Assembly: GCA_021772215.1 (NCBI GenBank)
Contig: JAJFMK010000289.1
Coordinates: forward strand, 1 to 15,935
Direction of reading: 5' to 3'
Length of the DNA stretch: 15,935 nucleotides
Origin: Chlamydiota bacterium
Lineage (GTDB): Bacteria > Chlamydiota > Chlamydiia > Chlamydiales > JAJFMK01
Shown here: positions 1 through 6,507 of the stretch, in pieces
Layout: every line of letters starts with the position of its first letter
How positions within the stretch are numbered: the stretch's first letter is position 1
Program-made: the position numbers and the translations under genes
The notes under the pieces: generated by a model
The model's database searches: none
The model's input: only the letters and a program-made list of their open reading frames with translations
Told to the model about the DNA's origin: nothing

Positions 1-82
1 AAAAACCTGACTTGATAGTGAGCAGAAAAAGAATGCAAATATTAATAAAGTTGACTGTCTGTTCATGTAAAAAGTGTTATCC

Positions 83-1057
83 TTATAAGTTTACAATTCG
101 TTTTTGATAATAGGTGTCTAGGTCGGTCTGTTCTCTCTCAAAGTCAGCTTTATGCTTATGAGATAATCTATATTCAGATTGATACTTGATGAAACAGCTA
201 TGCTCTTCAGAATAAATCCCCTTAGACCAGCGGGTTGTTCCATCAATGGGCCTTACAGCATACATGATGTAAGGAAAAAACTTTGCAGATTTGAGTACGC
301 CATTTTGAGCCAGGTGGAATTTGATAAACCTTTCAATGTTTCTGTTGCCTGATCCTTTCAATTTGTTAAAGTATTCCTTTCCTCTATATAGCATATTATT
401 GAGCATATTTAGATAAGGAACGACAAATTGCTTTGGTAAAACGACGTGTCTATCCGTTACGCCACCATAAAATTCACCATTAGGTAAGTAGAAATGATCT
501 TCAGAGAGGAGCTCTACTTTTGGATGAGGCAGTGTGTAGATGTAGTCGCTTCTTGTGATGATGAAATAATCGTATTCATCTAGCAGGTTTTTCTCTAAGA
601 TATTCTTTAACAGAAACCAGCGAAAATATATCAATATCCCTGCCCCACCTCTTTGGGGGTGTTTATCGTCCTTGATGCCCCCTAGAAAGCAGGGGCTTAT
701 TTTTAGAAACTCACGCCAGTGTAAATAGTTTTGATTGGGAGGCTTGCTCTCTAGCATTGTTTCATAAGCATAATCAAATGCTGCTGAGTATTCCTCTAAC
801 TCCTCGTGACAAAATCTATATTTAGCATTTTTGTAGAAGGGATTGTCGTAGTCGTAGTTTTCGTCTACACCAATGCAAACTGCAAGATCGCCGTTGACTA
901 CATCAATTAGATTTTCTTTAATGTTATCATATGTTAACTCGTGAGCTCTTGTCTGCGCAAAAATGATTACTAAAGTTTTTTTGATCCCATCGCTTGCAAA
1001 CGAACAATTGAAAAATAATGAAAACAAAACAACATAAAGGGATAGGGTTCGTTTCAT
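83..1057 (-). CDS. Secreted glycosyltransferase-like protein, unknown specificity
   Basis: 324 aa. An N-terminal Sec signal peptide (basic MKR, hydrophobic stretch to about residue 20, plausible cut near SFA-S) shows export. The rest reads like an alpha/beta nucleotide-sugar enzyme: a beta strand KKTLVIIFAQTR at 26-37, a strand DYFIITRSDYIYTLPHP at 163-179 placed where GT-A enzymes carry their acidic motif, a GGVTDRH segment at 198-204 and NIERFIKFHLAQNG further on. This arrangement resembles eukaryote-type glycosyltransferase-like families, but no textbook DxD is present, so the function is inferred. The only upstream Shine-Dalgarno (AGGAG) is about 14 nt from the ATG, longer than usual, so expression may be low. 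It lies in a relatively AT-rich stretch and is followed on the same strand by nothing within the window. It could also be an inactive or non-enzymatic relative. Confidence 0.55.
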   Translation of the reverse strand: MKRTLSLYVVLFSLFFNCSFASDGIKKTLVIIFAQTRAHELTYDNIKENLIDVVNGDLAVCIGVDENYDYDNPFYKNAKYRFCHEELEEYSAAFDYAYETMLESKPPNQNYLHWREFLKISPCFLGGIKDDKHPQRGGAGILIYFRWFLLKNILEKNLLDEYDYFIITRSDYIYTLPHPKVELLSEDHFYLPNGEFYGGVTDRHVVLPKQFVVPYLNMLNNMLYRGKEYFNKLKGSGNRNIERFIKFHLAQNGVLKSAKFFPYIMYAVRPIDGTTRWSKGIYSEEHSCFIKYQSEYRLSHKHKADFEREQTDLDTYYQKRIVNL

Positions 1058-1267
1058 CTAGATAGTCTACGCTCCTGTGTATGAGTTATTTCTGTGTCAT
1101 GTTGAAAATATAAATAATTTCGATCATTGGGGCAAGTTATAAATTGAAAGCGTAATATAACCCCAGAGGCTGTTTCATAATTACTCGATAGGAGAAATGA
1201 GATGATTTTTAAGGGCAAGGCTACCCTAGAGGGTGGGTGAGGAAAAAATGAGCCAATACCACCAGAA

Positions 1268-1314
1268 AGGGCGCTTTCTATCCTATCGATGAATTTTTAA
1301 ACTAAAAGCGCCTT
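1268..1314. repeat. Inverted repeat after the GT90 gene, possible weak terminator
   Basis: Arms GGCGCTTT (1270-1277) and AAAGCGCC (1305-1312) are exact complements separated by 27 nt, with two further pairs outside if one wobble is allowed. It sits 20 nt past the GT90 stop on the minus strand, in the 276-bp gap 1058-1333. The loop is long and no clear U tract follows, so a terminator role is only a possibility. I see no gene in the rest of this gap. Confidence 0.3.
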
Positions 1315-1333
1315 AAATCTCAGAGAAACAGCG

Positions 1334-2434
1334 TTAGTTGACAAAATTGAGCTCTGAATATCTCTTGATGAGGAAATAGAGGTAGATTAATTGGTCGTCG
1401 ATCAGTAGATGAGACAGAGCAAAGTTGTGCGCATTCAACGCGATCTGCTCACACTCTGAGTCGTGGGTTTTGGCCCATTCGATTTTTTCGACTAGATCGA
1501 CCAGATCCTCTTTGACAGGAACGTAATGGACATAGGGTTTAAGTTCACGATAATACCACTGAACCCAGGTTGAGTCGGTTTTGAATAGTAGAGAGTTTGT
1601 CAAAAGCTTCCAAAAGGAGTGGCCATATGCTGAGACGCCTCCATCAATGAGGAGGTGATATTTATAGGTGAACTGCTCTTCAAAGGATAGCCAATCTCCT
1701 TTGAGAGTAGCAAGATAGGGAACGCTCTTTTCAAGATCGCCGCTAACAGTAAACTTTGCGTTGATGAGGTGGGGGTAGTCTCGTGATAATTCACACAATT
1801 TAACACGCGAAAACATCTGCAGGTTGTCTGGGGTATGCTGGGTACGGCGATTGTTATAGGTATGTTGCCCTACAGACCCTCTCCAAACTAAAAGAGGGAT
1901 TTTATTATCCCATGGAGAGACATATTCAGTGAGGTCGCGGTTTTTCAACACCTGAAAATTTTGCGTCAATGCTTGGTAGTCTGGAATAAGGATGGTTGGC
2001 GCACCGAGAGTTTTACACATCGTAAAGATGGGAAAAGTCTCTCCTGGATGGACTCTCGAAGCGAGGTCTTCATACACGCCGTCATGAACTGAGAAATAGA
2101 AGGTTGTATCGGGCAGCTTCTTAAAACGGCCTATCATCTCTAGTGACTTTTTGATCGTTTTTATTCTCTGCTTTTGTCCATCTGTAAGAGCAAAACTTTC
2201 TGTTGAGATCCTGTTATTTAGAATGGTGACTTTAACAATGCGGCGCGCTTCGGGAAAGAGCCTGAACAGCTCATTAAGTTTTGTTTTAGAGAGGGTTTTA
2301 TCGTGATAGGGAGCAAGCTCCTCGTGAATCGCCTCATCAATCCATTGAGGGCACTCATCAAAGAGTCGATTGGCGAGTTCTCTGTTTGCCAAAAGTGTTG
2401 AACAGAGAAAGAGAAAAAGGGCGAATGATTTCAT
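1334..2434 (-). CDS. GT90 (CAP10/LpsA-like) glycosyltransferase with signal peptide
   Basis: 366 aa from the ATG at 2434. The open frame runs upstream to 2764, but that extension lies antisense to recA and has low-complexity basic composition, while the 2434 start gives a clean signal peptide (MKSFALFLFLCSTLLA). The glycosyltransferase family 90 hallmarks are all present: a VWRGSVGQ block at 183-190 followed by NNRRTQ, the donor-site region KYHLLIDGGVSAYGHSFWKL at 258-277, LLFK at 282-285, and the C-terminal PYVHYVPVKEDLVDLVEKIEW at 300-320. Family members include fungal capsule protein CAP10, bacterial LpsA and eukaryotic protein O-glucosyltransferases, which transfer xylose or glucose. A Sec signal points to the periplasm or beyond, not to cytoplasmic LPS assembly. 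Upstream on the same strand is recA, separated by a strong hairpin; the Shine-Dalgarno is weak. The donor sugar and the acceptor cannot be read from the sequence. Confidence 0.88.
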   Translation of the reverse strand: MKSFALFLFLCSTLLANRELANRLFDECPQWIDEAIHEELAPYHDKTLSKTKLNELFRLFPEARRIVKVTILNNRISTESFALTDGQKQRIKTIKKSLEMIGRFKKLPDTTFYFSVHDGVYEDLASRVHPGETFPIFTMCKTLGAPTILIPDYQALTQNFQVLKNRDLTEYVSPWDNKIPLLVWRGSVGQHTYNNRRTQHTPDNLQMFSRVKLCELSRDYPHLINAKFTVSGDLEKSVPYLATLKGDWLSFEEQFTYKYHLLIDGGVSAYGHSFWKLLTNSLLFKTDSTWVQWYYRELKPYVHYVPVKEDLVDLVEKIEWAKTHDSECEQIALNAHNFALSHLLIDDQLIYLYFLIKRYSELNFVN

Positions 2435-2460
2435 AAAAATTCCAGTTTTAAAGGGATCTT

Positions 2461-2484
2461 TCCCCCGAAGGACGCTTCGGGGGA
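2461..2484 (-). terminator. Strong hairpin after recA
   Basis: Arms TCCCCCGAAG (2461-2470) and CTTCGGGGGA (2475-2484) form a perfect 10-bp GC-rich stem with a 4-nt loop, starting 11 nt after the recA stop. There is no immediate U run on the minus-strand transcript (the sequence goes on AAAGATCCC), so this may be an inefficient terminator, or an RNA-end stabiliser that lets some transcription enter the GT90 gene. Confidence 0.65.
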
Positions 2485-2495
2485 AGATGTTGTGG

Positions 2496-3557
2496 TTAGA
2501 GAAGGGCGAGTTCTTCGGCGTTTTCCTCTGCCTTTTCTTCCGGTTTGGCGGGCTTTTCGGTTTTTTGGGCGTAGATCTTGCTCTCGATCTCCTCGAGGAG
2601 TTTGAGGTCGTTTTTGAGCGCTTCACGCACCGCCTCTCGTCCTTGACCGAGCCTGTCGCCGTTGTAGCTAAACCAGGCGCCTCTTTTATCAATAATACCT
2701 CTTTCACAGGCAATATCGATCGCATTGCCTGTGCGCGAGATTCCCTCGTTAAAGAGGATATCAAACTCTGCGATACGGAAAGGGGGCGCCATTTTGTTTT
2801 TGACCACCTTCACCTTGACGCGGATGCCCACATCTTCATTGTTGGGGCCTTTGATCGCGGCGGTTCTTCGGATCTCCATACGAACAGAAGAGTAGAATTT
2901 GAGGGCTCGTCCTCCCGTCGTTGTCTCCGGGTTTCCGTAGACAATGCCAATCTTCTCCCTAACCTGGTTGATGAAAATACAGCAGGTGTTGCTTTTAGAC
3001 AGCGCGGCGGTGAGTTTTCTTAACGCTTGTGACATCATACGCGCCTGAAGACCCATGAAAGAGTCGCCGATCTCTCCTTCGAGCTCTGCCTTAGGAAGGA
3101 GTGCAGCGACGGAGTCGATCACAATCACATCGACAGCGTTGGATCTGGCCAGCATCTCGGCGATGTTGAGCGCCTCTTCACCGCTATCTGGTTGGGAGAT
3201 GAGAAGGTCATTGACGTCGACGCCAATTTTGGCAGCGTATGCGGGATCGAGCGCATGCTCAGCGTCGATGTAGGCGGCCACGCCGCCCGCTTTTTGGGCG
3301 TTGGCAACGATGTGGACCGCTAGGGTCGACTTACCGGCCGATTCAGGGCCGTAGATCTCAACGACACGGCCTCTGGGAACGCCGTTGATGCCAAGAGCGA
3401 TGTCTAAGGAGAGAGCTCCAGTTTTGATCGAGCTAATCTCACGCGTCGAGGAGTGCTTTCCGAGACTCATAATAGCGCCATCGCCAAACTGCTTCTTGAT
3501 GTAACTGAGCGCATTATCTAGCGCCTTTTTCTTTTCACTCTCTTGGGGATTAGCCAT
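2496..3557 (-). CDS. recA: Recombinase RecA
   Basis: 353 aa, essentially the same size as chlamydial RecA (about 352 aa). RecA binds single-stranded DNA and with ATP drives homologous pairing and strand exchange in the cytoplasm. Visible landmarks: Walker A GPESAGKST at residues 70-78, the loop L1 region around GEIGDSFMGLQARMMSQ, the conserved NQVREKIGIVYGNPETTTGG leading into loop L2, and an acidic Lys/Glu-rich tail ending EELALL. ATG at 3557 is supported by an AGGAG sequence at 3566-3570 (8 nt spacing). No convincing LexA-type box is seen upstream, which agrees with the absence of a classical SOS system in chlamydiae, though a 13-bp palindrome lies about 80 bp upstream. Gene order recA-ygfA-MORN protein matches Chlamydia except for a small secreted gene inserted between recA and ygfA. 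Confidence 0.98.
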   Translation of the reverse strand: MANPQESEKKKALDNALSYIKKQFGDGAIMSLGKHSSTREISSIKTGALSLDIALGINGVPRGRVVEIYGPESAGKSTLAVHIVANAQKAGGVAAYIDAEHALDPAYAAKIGVDVNDLLISQPDSGEEALNIAEMLARSNAVDVIVIDSVAALLPKAELEGEIGDSFMGLQARMMSQALRKLTAALSKSNTCCIFINQVREKIGIVYGNPETTTGGRALKFYSSVRMEIRRTAAIKGPNNEDVGIRVKVKVVKNKMAPPFRIAEFDILFNEGISRTGNAIDIACERGIIDKRGAWFSYNGDRLGQGREAVREALKNDLKLLEEIESKIYAQKTEKPAKPEEKAEENAEELALL

Positions 3558-3637
3558 ATTGAATACTCCTCATGTTTATGGATACAATGAACTAGATTAG
3601 CAAAGTTCCTCGATAATGGAAAGATGATGGTTAACTT

Positions 3638-3650
3638 GTTGATAATCAAC
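3638..3650. promoter_or_regulatory. 13-bp perfect palindrome between recA and the small secreted gene
   Basis: GTTGATAATCAAC is a perfect dyad with 6-bp arms and a 1-nt centre, and the flanks GGTTAAC and ATCAACC add a second imperfect dyad around it. It lies 80 bp upstream of recA and just upstream of the -35 box at 3665 of the divergent gene, a position suited to an operator that could serve either side. No matching regulator is known to me. Confidence 0.35.
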
Positions 3651-3664
3651 CTCTCTAAAAGAGA

Positions 3665-3693
3665 TTGACGTAAGGGGGCAGGGCTGCTCTAAT
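3665..3693 (+). promoter_or_regulatory. Sigma-70/66-type promoter for the small secreted protein
   Basis: TTGACG at 3665-3670 (5 of 6 to the -35 consensus), a 17-nt spacer, and TCTAAT at 3688-3693 (5 of 6 to the -10 consensus). The predicted start of transcription is about 3700, some 29 nt before the ATG at 3729. This is among the best-matching promoters in the window and argues that the tiny downstream gene is real. Confidence 0.65.
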
Positions 3694-3728
3694 GAAGGTA
3701 TAGAAACCATAAAGCCATGGGGGTGGTT

Positions 3729-3920
3729 ATGTGGAAGTTATTCTCTCTTAGCTTGTTTGTGCTAAGCTTCTTACTTACAGGACCGGTTGTGGCTCAGGAA
3801 GATAGCCGCGATGACACCTCATTTAGCGACGGTTACAACCTCTACGATCGCAACCGCGAGGGGTTGGATTGGAATCGTTATAACTATCCTAACTCCGGCA
3901 GAAACCGCACTGAAAGATAG
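3729..3920 (+). CDS. Small secreted protein, unknown function
   Basis: 63 aa from the ATG at 3729; a second in-frame ATG at 3717 would add four residues, but the G-rich Shine-Dalgarno-like run (3719-3726) precedes 3729 and not 3717. A clear Sec signal peptide (MWKLFSLSLFVLSFLLTGPVVA) is followed by a very short mature part of about 40 residues rich in Asp, Arg, Asn, Tyr and Gly (for example DGYNLYDRNREGLDWNRYNY), likely disordered. No lipobox Cys and no cysteines at all. The gene has its own promoter and ends 2 nt before the end of the convergent ygfA gene. I do not recognise the family. It is an insertion relative to the Chlamydia recA-ygfA order, as far as I recall it. Confidence 0.6.
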   Translation: MWKLFSLSLFVLSFLLTGPVVAQEDSRDDTSFSDGYNLYDRNREGLDWNRYNYPNSGRNRTER

Positions 3921-3922
3921 AG

Positions 3923-4507
3923 TCAGAAGAGGAGCCTGTCTGTTAGAGGGTGATCGTGAGGCTCCGCCTCGATCGCTCCTACATGGCGCTGCTCTTTAAA
4001 AGCGACACCTGCTTTAGGAGTCTCTTCGGGAACAAGCTTTAAGAACTTGTCGTAGTAGCCCAAACCAAAACCTAAGCGGTGCATCTCATCGTCGATAGCT
4101 AGAGCGGGCACGAGGATCAAGAAGAGCTCACTTAAGGCAATCTCTTTGCACAGGCTGGGGTCCGGTTCTAGTATATTGAAGCGGGAGGGTTTAAGCTGTT
4201 TTGTTGATGCGACAGCAAAGATCTGCAGCTCATCACCGTGCACTTTAGGAAGCGCCAAAACTCCACGTCGCATCAATTCACTGTTTGTGGGCCAGAGGTC
4301 AATCTCGTCTTTAAAAGAGGCAAAGGAGAGACAGTAGCCCTTGCGCTCTCTCATCCGCTCGTCGACCCAGGCAGTAAGATACTGTCTGGCGAGCTCTGCC
4401 GCCGCCTCTCTTCTCTCTTGAGAAATTAGGTGACGAGTCTCTTTAAACTGTTCTCTTAAGTTAGTTTTGCTCATCGGCCGAGGGTGAGTATGGGTCATCA
4501 CCCTCAT
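3923..4507 (-). CDS. ygfA: 5-formyltetrahydrofolate cyclo-ligase
   Basis: Up to 194 aa. The enzyme uses ATP to convert 5-formyl-THF to 5,10-methenyl-THF, returning folate to the one-carbon pool in the cytoplasm. Family signs: an N-terminal helix with LREQFKETRHLI and conserved basic residues, a central DLWPT segment at 70-74, and the C-terminal signature LVPALAIDDEMHRLGFGLGYYDKF (split here as 132-147 and 148-155), where the Gly-rich GLGYYDKF loop binds substrate. The start is uncertain: ATG codons at 4507, 4498 and 4474 are in frame. A possible -10 (TATATG at 4517-4512) would start transcription near 4505, favouring 4498 or 4474. The equivalent gene, CT649, also lies beside recA in C. trachomatis. 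It converges on the small secreted gene with a 2-nt gap. Confidence 0.93.
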   Translation of the reverse strand: MRVMTHTHPRPMSKTNLREQFKETRHLISQERREAAAELARQYLTAWVDERMRERKGYCLSFASFKDEIDLWPTNSELMRRGVLALPKVHGDELQIFAVASTKQLKPSRFNILEPDPSLCKEIALSELFLILVPALAIDDEMHRLGFGLGYYDKFLKLVPEETPKAGVAFKEQRHVGAIEAEPHDHPLTDRLLF

Positions 4508-4524
4508 TTACCATATAATCAACG

Positions 4525-4546
4525 CTGCTGTTTCGATCAACAGCAG
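4525..4546. promoter_or_regulatory. Inverted repeat in the gap before ygfA
   Basis: CTGCTGTT (4525-4532) and AACAGCAG (4539-4546) are exact complements separated by 6 nt. On the minus strand the loop carries TTGATC, which lies 17 nt from TATATG and could be the -35 of a weak ygfA promoter. The element could therefore be an operator over that promoter, or a hairpin ending the upstream MORN-protein transcript; no U tract follows, which weakens the terminator reading. Confidence 0.35.
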
Positions 4547-4612
4547 AGGCGGGCGGTAATTACAACTCTAGTCGTTCCCTCATTAGAATGACAATTTCAT
4601 CAATTTGTTTTG

Positions 4613-5890
4613 TTATCTATCGATGGTGGGACGACCATTTTCATAGCTGATTCTATGAGCCATCGTTCCCTCTTTGTCGTAAAGTGTCGCCGTGCCGTTT
4701 CCATCAACAACACGTGTAATGGGATCTCTTTCTCCCTTTTTGAAGTACTGCCCTTCGATGAGATGATCTTTTTCGTAGCGCTCCATAAGCATGAGGTCGC
4801 CAGTTGGGTACCACGCCATGGAGTGGCCCTCTTTTTTGTTTTTACTCATCTCGCGAGCGCTCTCTTGGGCGCCGTTAAGGTACCAGCTCTTGACAGTACC
4901 CTGGATGGAGCCATCATACCACTCAATAGAGAGCTTCGGTTTGCCGTTGGGATGGTAGACGATCTCTTCGCCATGCTTGATTCCCCCCTCTTTGACATGG
5001 AGGAGAGTGTGCGGCTTCCCTTCATTGTTGTACTGCCAGACAGCGCCTGATTGTGAGCCGTCGCGGTACTCCTGGATCTCTTTGATTTTTCCATGTGAAA
5101 GAATCATCCGCTTACCGTCACCATCGTTGATCGATGAGATTTTCTCTCCTTCGGAGTTGAAATAGTCCCCTTGGAGCAGAAGCCCTTTATGAAACTCTTC
5201 GGTCGCAGCGATTTTGTCGCCCGGCCAGTAGGATAGAGAGGTTCCGTGCATTTGACCATGAACATAGGGGCTCTTTTGAAGAAGTTCACCCGAGCGGCTA
5301 TAGATATTAAAATCACCATGGATGAGGCCACTGTTGTAGGGGATTTTGGTCGCCAGCTCTCCTGTTGAGTAGTAGTAGAGAGATTCACCGTGGAGGGCGC
5401 CCTTGTTGTAGTGGATCTCAGCAATGAGGTTGCCCTCTTCATCGTAGGCCAAAGCCTCCTTATCAAAGAGCCAATTGGCTTGGGCGATCGCGTCAAGCTC
5501 TGCGGAGCCACCTACGGCATAGGCGCGCAGCTTGACCTGCCCTGAGGGGTACCACTCCTGGTAGAGGCCATGAGCTTGACCATTACGCGCTTCGAAGTAC
5601 TGTTTCACCTGCCCATTGGTGTGGTAGGTGGTAACTAGAGCGGGGATATTACCGCCGCTATCTCTCGTATAGACGCGTAAAACCTTTTCATAAGGCTGGT
5701 TGGATAAAAAGTTGGCATGGGCGAACTTCTCTAGGCGATCTTTGCTGGTGACGGTCTCTGTAAAGCCGTTGCGATCGACCAGGTGGACCTGGGTCAGCTC
5801 AGGTCGTTTTGCGGTCCGTTTCGCTTCGAGAGGCGCAGCTGTAAAACCAACAAAAAAGAGGGCAAAAATAAAATATTTAGCCATTGTCAA
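4613..5890 (-). CDS. Exported MORN-like (YwqK-type) repeat protein, CT648-like
   Basis: 425 aa. A signal peptide (KYFIFALFFVGFTAAPLEA, residues 5-23) is followed by a Lys/Arg-rich stretch and then, from about residue 88 to the end, about ten copies of a 22-24 residue repeat of the MORN_2 type, with cores such as HTNGQVKQYF, YPSGQVKLRAY, GALHGESLYYYSTGELATK and GLIHGDFNIYSRSGELLQK. Such repeats fold as a beta solenoid and usually bind proteins or lipids; no catalytic residues are expected. The start is a TTG at 5890: a GGGAG Shine-Dalgarno (5900-5896) sits 5 nt upstream of it, whereas the next ATG (5884) is 11 nt away. TTG overlaps the TGA stop of the upstream gene (TTGA), so translation is probably coupled. 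The position corresponds to CT648 of C. trachomatis. It is the third gene of the GspL-like/GspM-like set, and its partner is unknown. Confidence 0.8.
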   Translation of the reverse strand: MTMAKYFIFALFFVGFTAAPLEAKRTAKRPELTQVHLVDRNGFTETVTSKDRLEKFAHANFLSNQPYEKVLRVYTRDSGGNIPALVTTYHTNGQVKQYFEARNGQAHGLYQEWYPSGQVKLRAYAVGGSAELDAIAQANWLFDKEALAYDEEGNLIAEIHYNKGALHGESLYYYSTGELATKIPYNSGLIHGDFNIYSRSGELLQKSPYVHGQMHGTSLSYWPGDKIAATEEFHKGLLLQGDYFNSEGEKISSINDGDGKRMILSHGKIKEIQEYRDGSQSGAVWQYNNEGKPHTLLHVKEGGIKHGEEIVYHPNGKPKLSIEWYDGSIQGTVKSWYLNGAQESAREMSKNKKEGHSMAWYPTGDLMLMERYEKDHLIEGQYFKKGERDPITRVVDGNGTATLYDKEGTMAHRISYENGRPTIDR

Positions 5891-6507
5891 AGGTACTCCC
5901 TTTTTAAAAGCTTTAGGTTAAGTAGGAAGGTCTCATGCTCCGGCTGGACCTGTCTCTTCTCTATTTTAAAATCTGTGATGATCAGCTGCGGGCGATCTTC
6001 ATAAGGTTTGACGGGGTCGATCTCGATTCCTTCGATAAGGGCGAGCACCTTTTGCAGGTCGCTGACGTTCACCTCAACGGGATGAGCGAGCGTCTCAGAG
6101 GTCTCTTGAAATGTCGGATAAGAATGCACCTGCCCTTCGATGAATGAGAGCGCATTTTGCGGCCCCGACAACTGATCATAGCGCTTCAACAGTGGCTCAG
6201 CAAGCGGCAGCGACCCATCGACAAGCGTCTGAAGCTGCTCTAGCTCAGTCTCTAAGAACGTGAGAGTCTCTAGCCGTTTGTCTATGTAGAAGTGATCAGC
6301 ATTGCTAAATAGCTGAGCGACAGCGCGATTTTGCGCCTGCTTGCTCTGTTTTGTGGCGATTTGCGCCACGAGAAAATCAAAGCTCTCTTGCACCTCAACA
6401 ACCTGCTGTTTAGCTCCCCAAAACCAGACGGCCGCGAAAAAAAGCGGCAGAAGACCGGCAAAGAGAGTGTAGATCAGGGCTCTTTTTTGGGGGATATTCT
6501 TCATCAT
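5887..6507 (-). CDS. Short inner-membrane protein, CT647-like, probable GspM/PilO-type
   Basis: 206 aa. One N-terminal membrane segment (about residues 11-30, LIYTLFAGLLPLFFAAVWFW) after a short basic cytoplasmic start, then a predicted helical coiled-coil part (roughly 35-110, many Gln, Glu and Leu) and a compact C-terminal domain ending in two beta-like segments (QLIITDFKIEKRQ and TFLLNLKLLKREY). This architecture is that of GspM/PilO, which pair with GspL/PilM-PilN in the inner-membrane platform of type II secretion or type IV pilus machines. The assignment rests on architecture and on the neighbour, not on direct sequence identity; in Chlamydia the positional equivalent CT647 has been treated as a putative lipoprotein or hypothetical, but no lipobox is seen here. 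Start ATG overlaps the stop of the upstream gene by 4 nt, implying coupled translation and fixed stoichiometry with it. Confidence 0.6.
   Translation of the reverse strand: MMKNIPQKRALIYTLFAGLLPLFFAAVWFWGAKQQVVEVQESFDFLVAQIATKQSKQAQNRAVAQLFSNADHFYIDKRLETLTFLETELEQLQTLVDGSLPLAEPLLKRYDQLSGPQNALSFIEGQVHSYPTFQETSETLAHPVEVNVSDLQKVLALIEGIEIDPVKPYEDRPQLIITDFKIEKRQVQPEHETFLLNLKLLKREYL

Noticed and set aside
2435..2764. N-terminal extension of the GT90 gene into recA
   Set aside because: The residues are low-complexity, basic and antisense-like; a signal peptide starts at the ATG at 2434.
2370..3023. 217-aa open frame on the plus strand across the recA 3' end
   Set aside because: It lies antisense to recA, has the arginine/hydrophobic composition of a shadow frame, and has no promoter or ribosome site; recA is certain on the other strand.
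3950..3974. Hairpin GAGGC-TCC-GCCTC as terminator of the small secreted gene
   Set aside because: It lies within the ygfA coding end, has a bulged outer stem and no U tract; it may simply be coding sequence.
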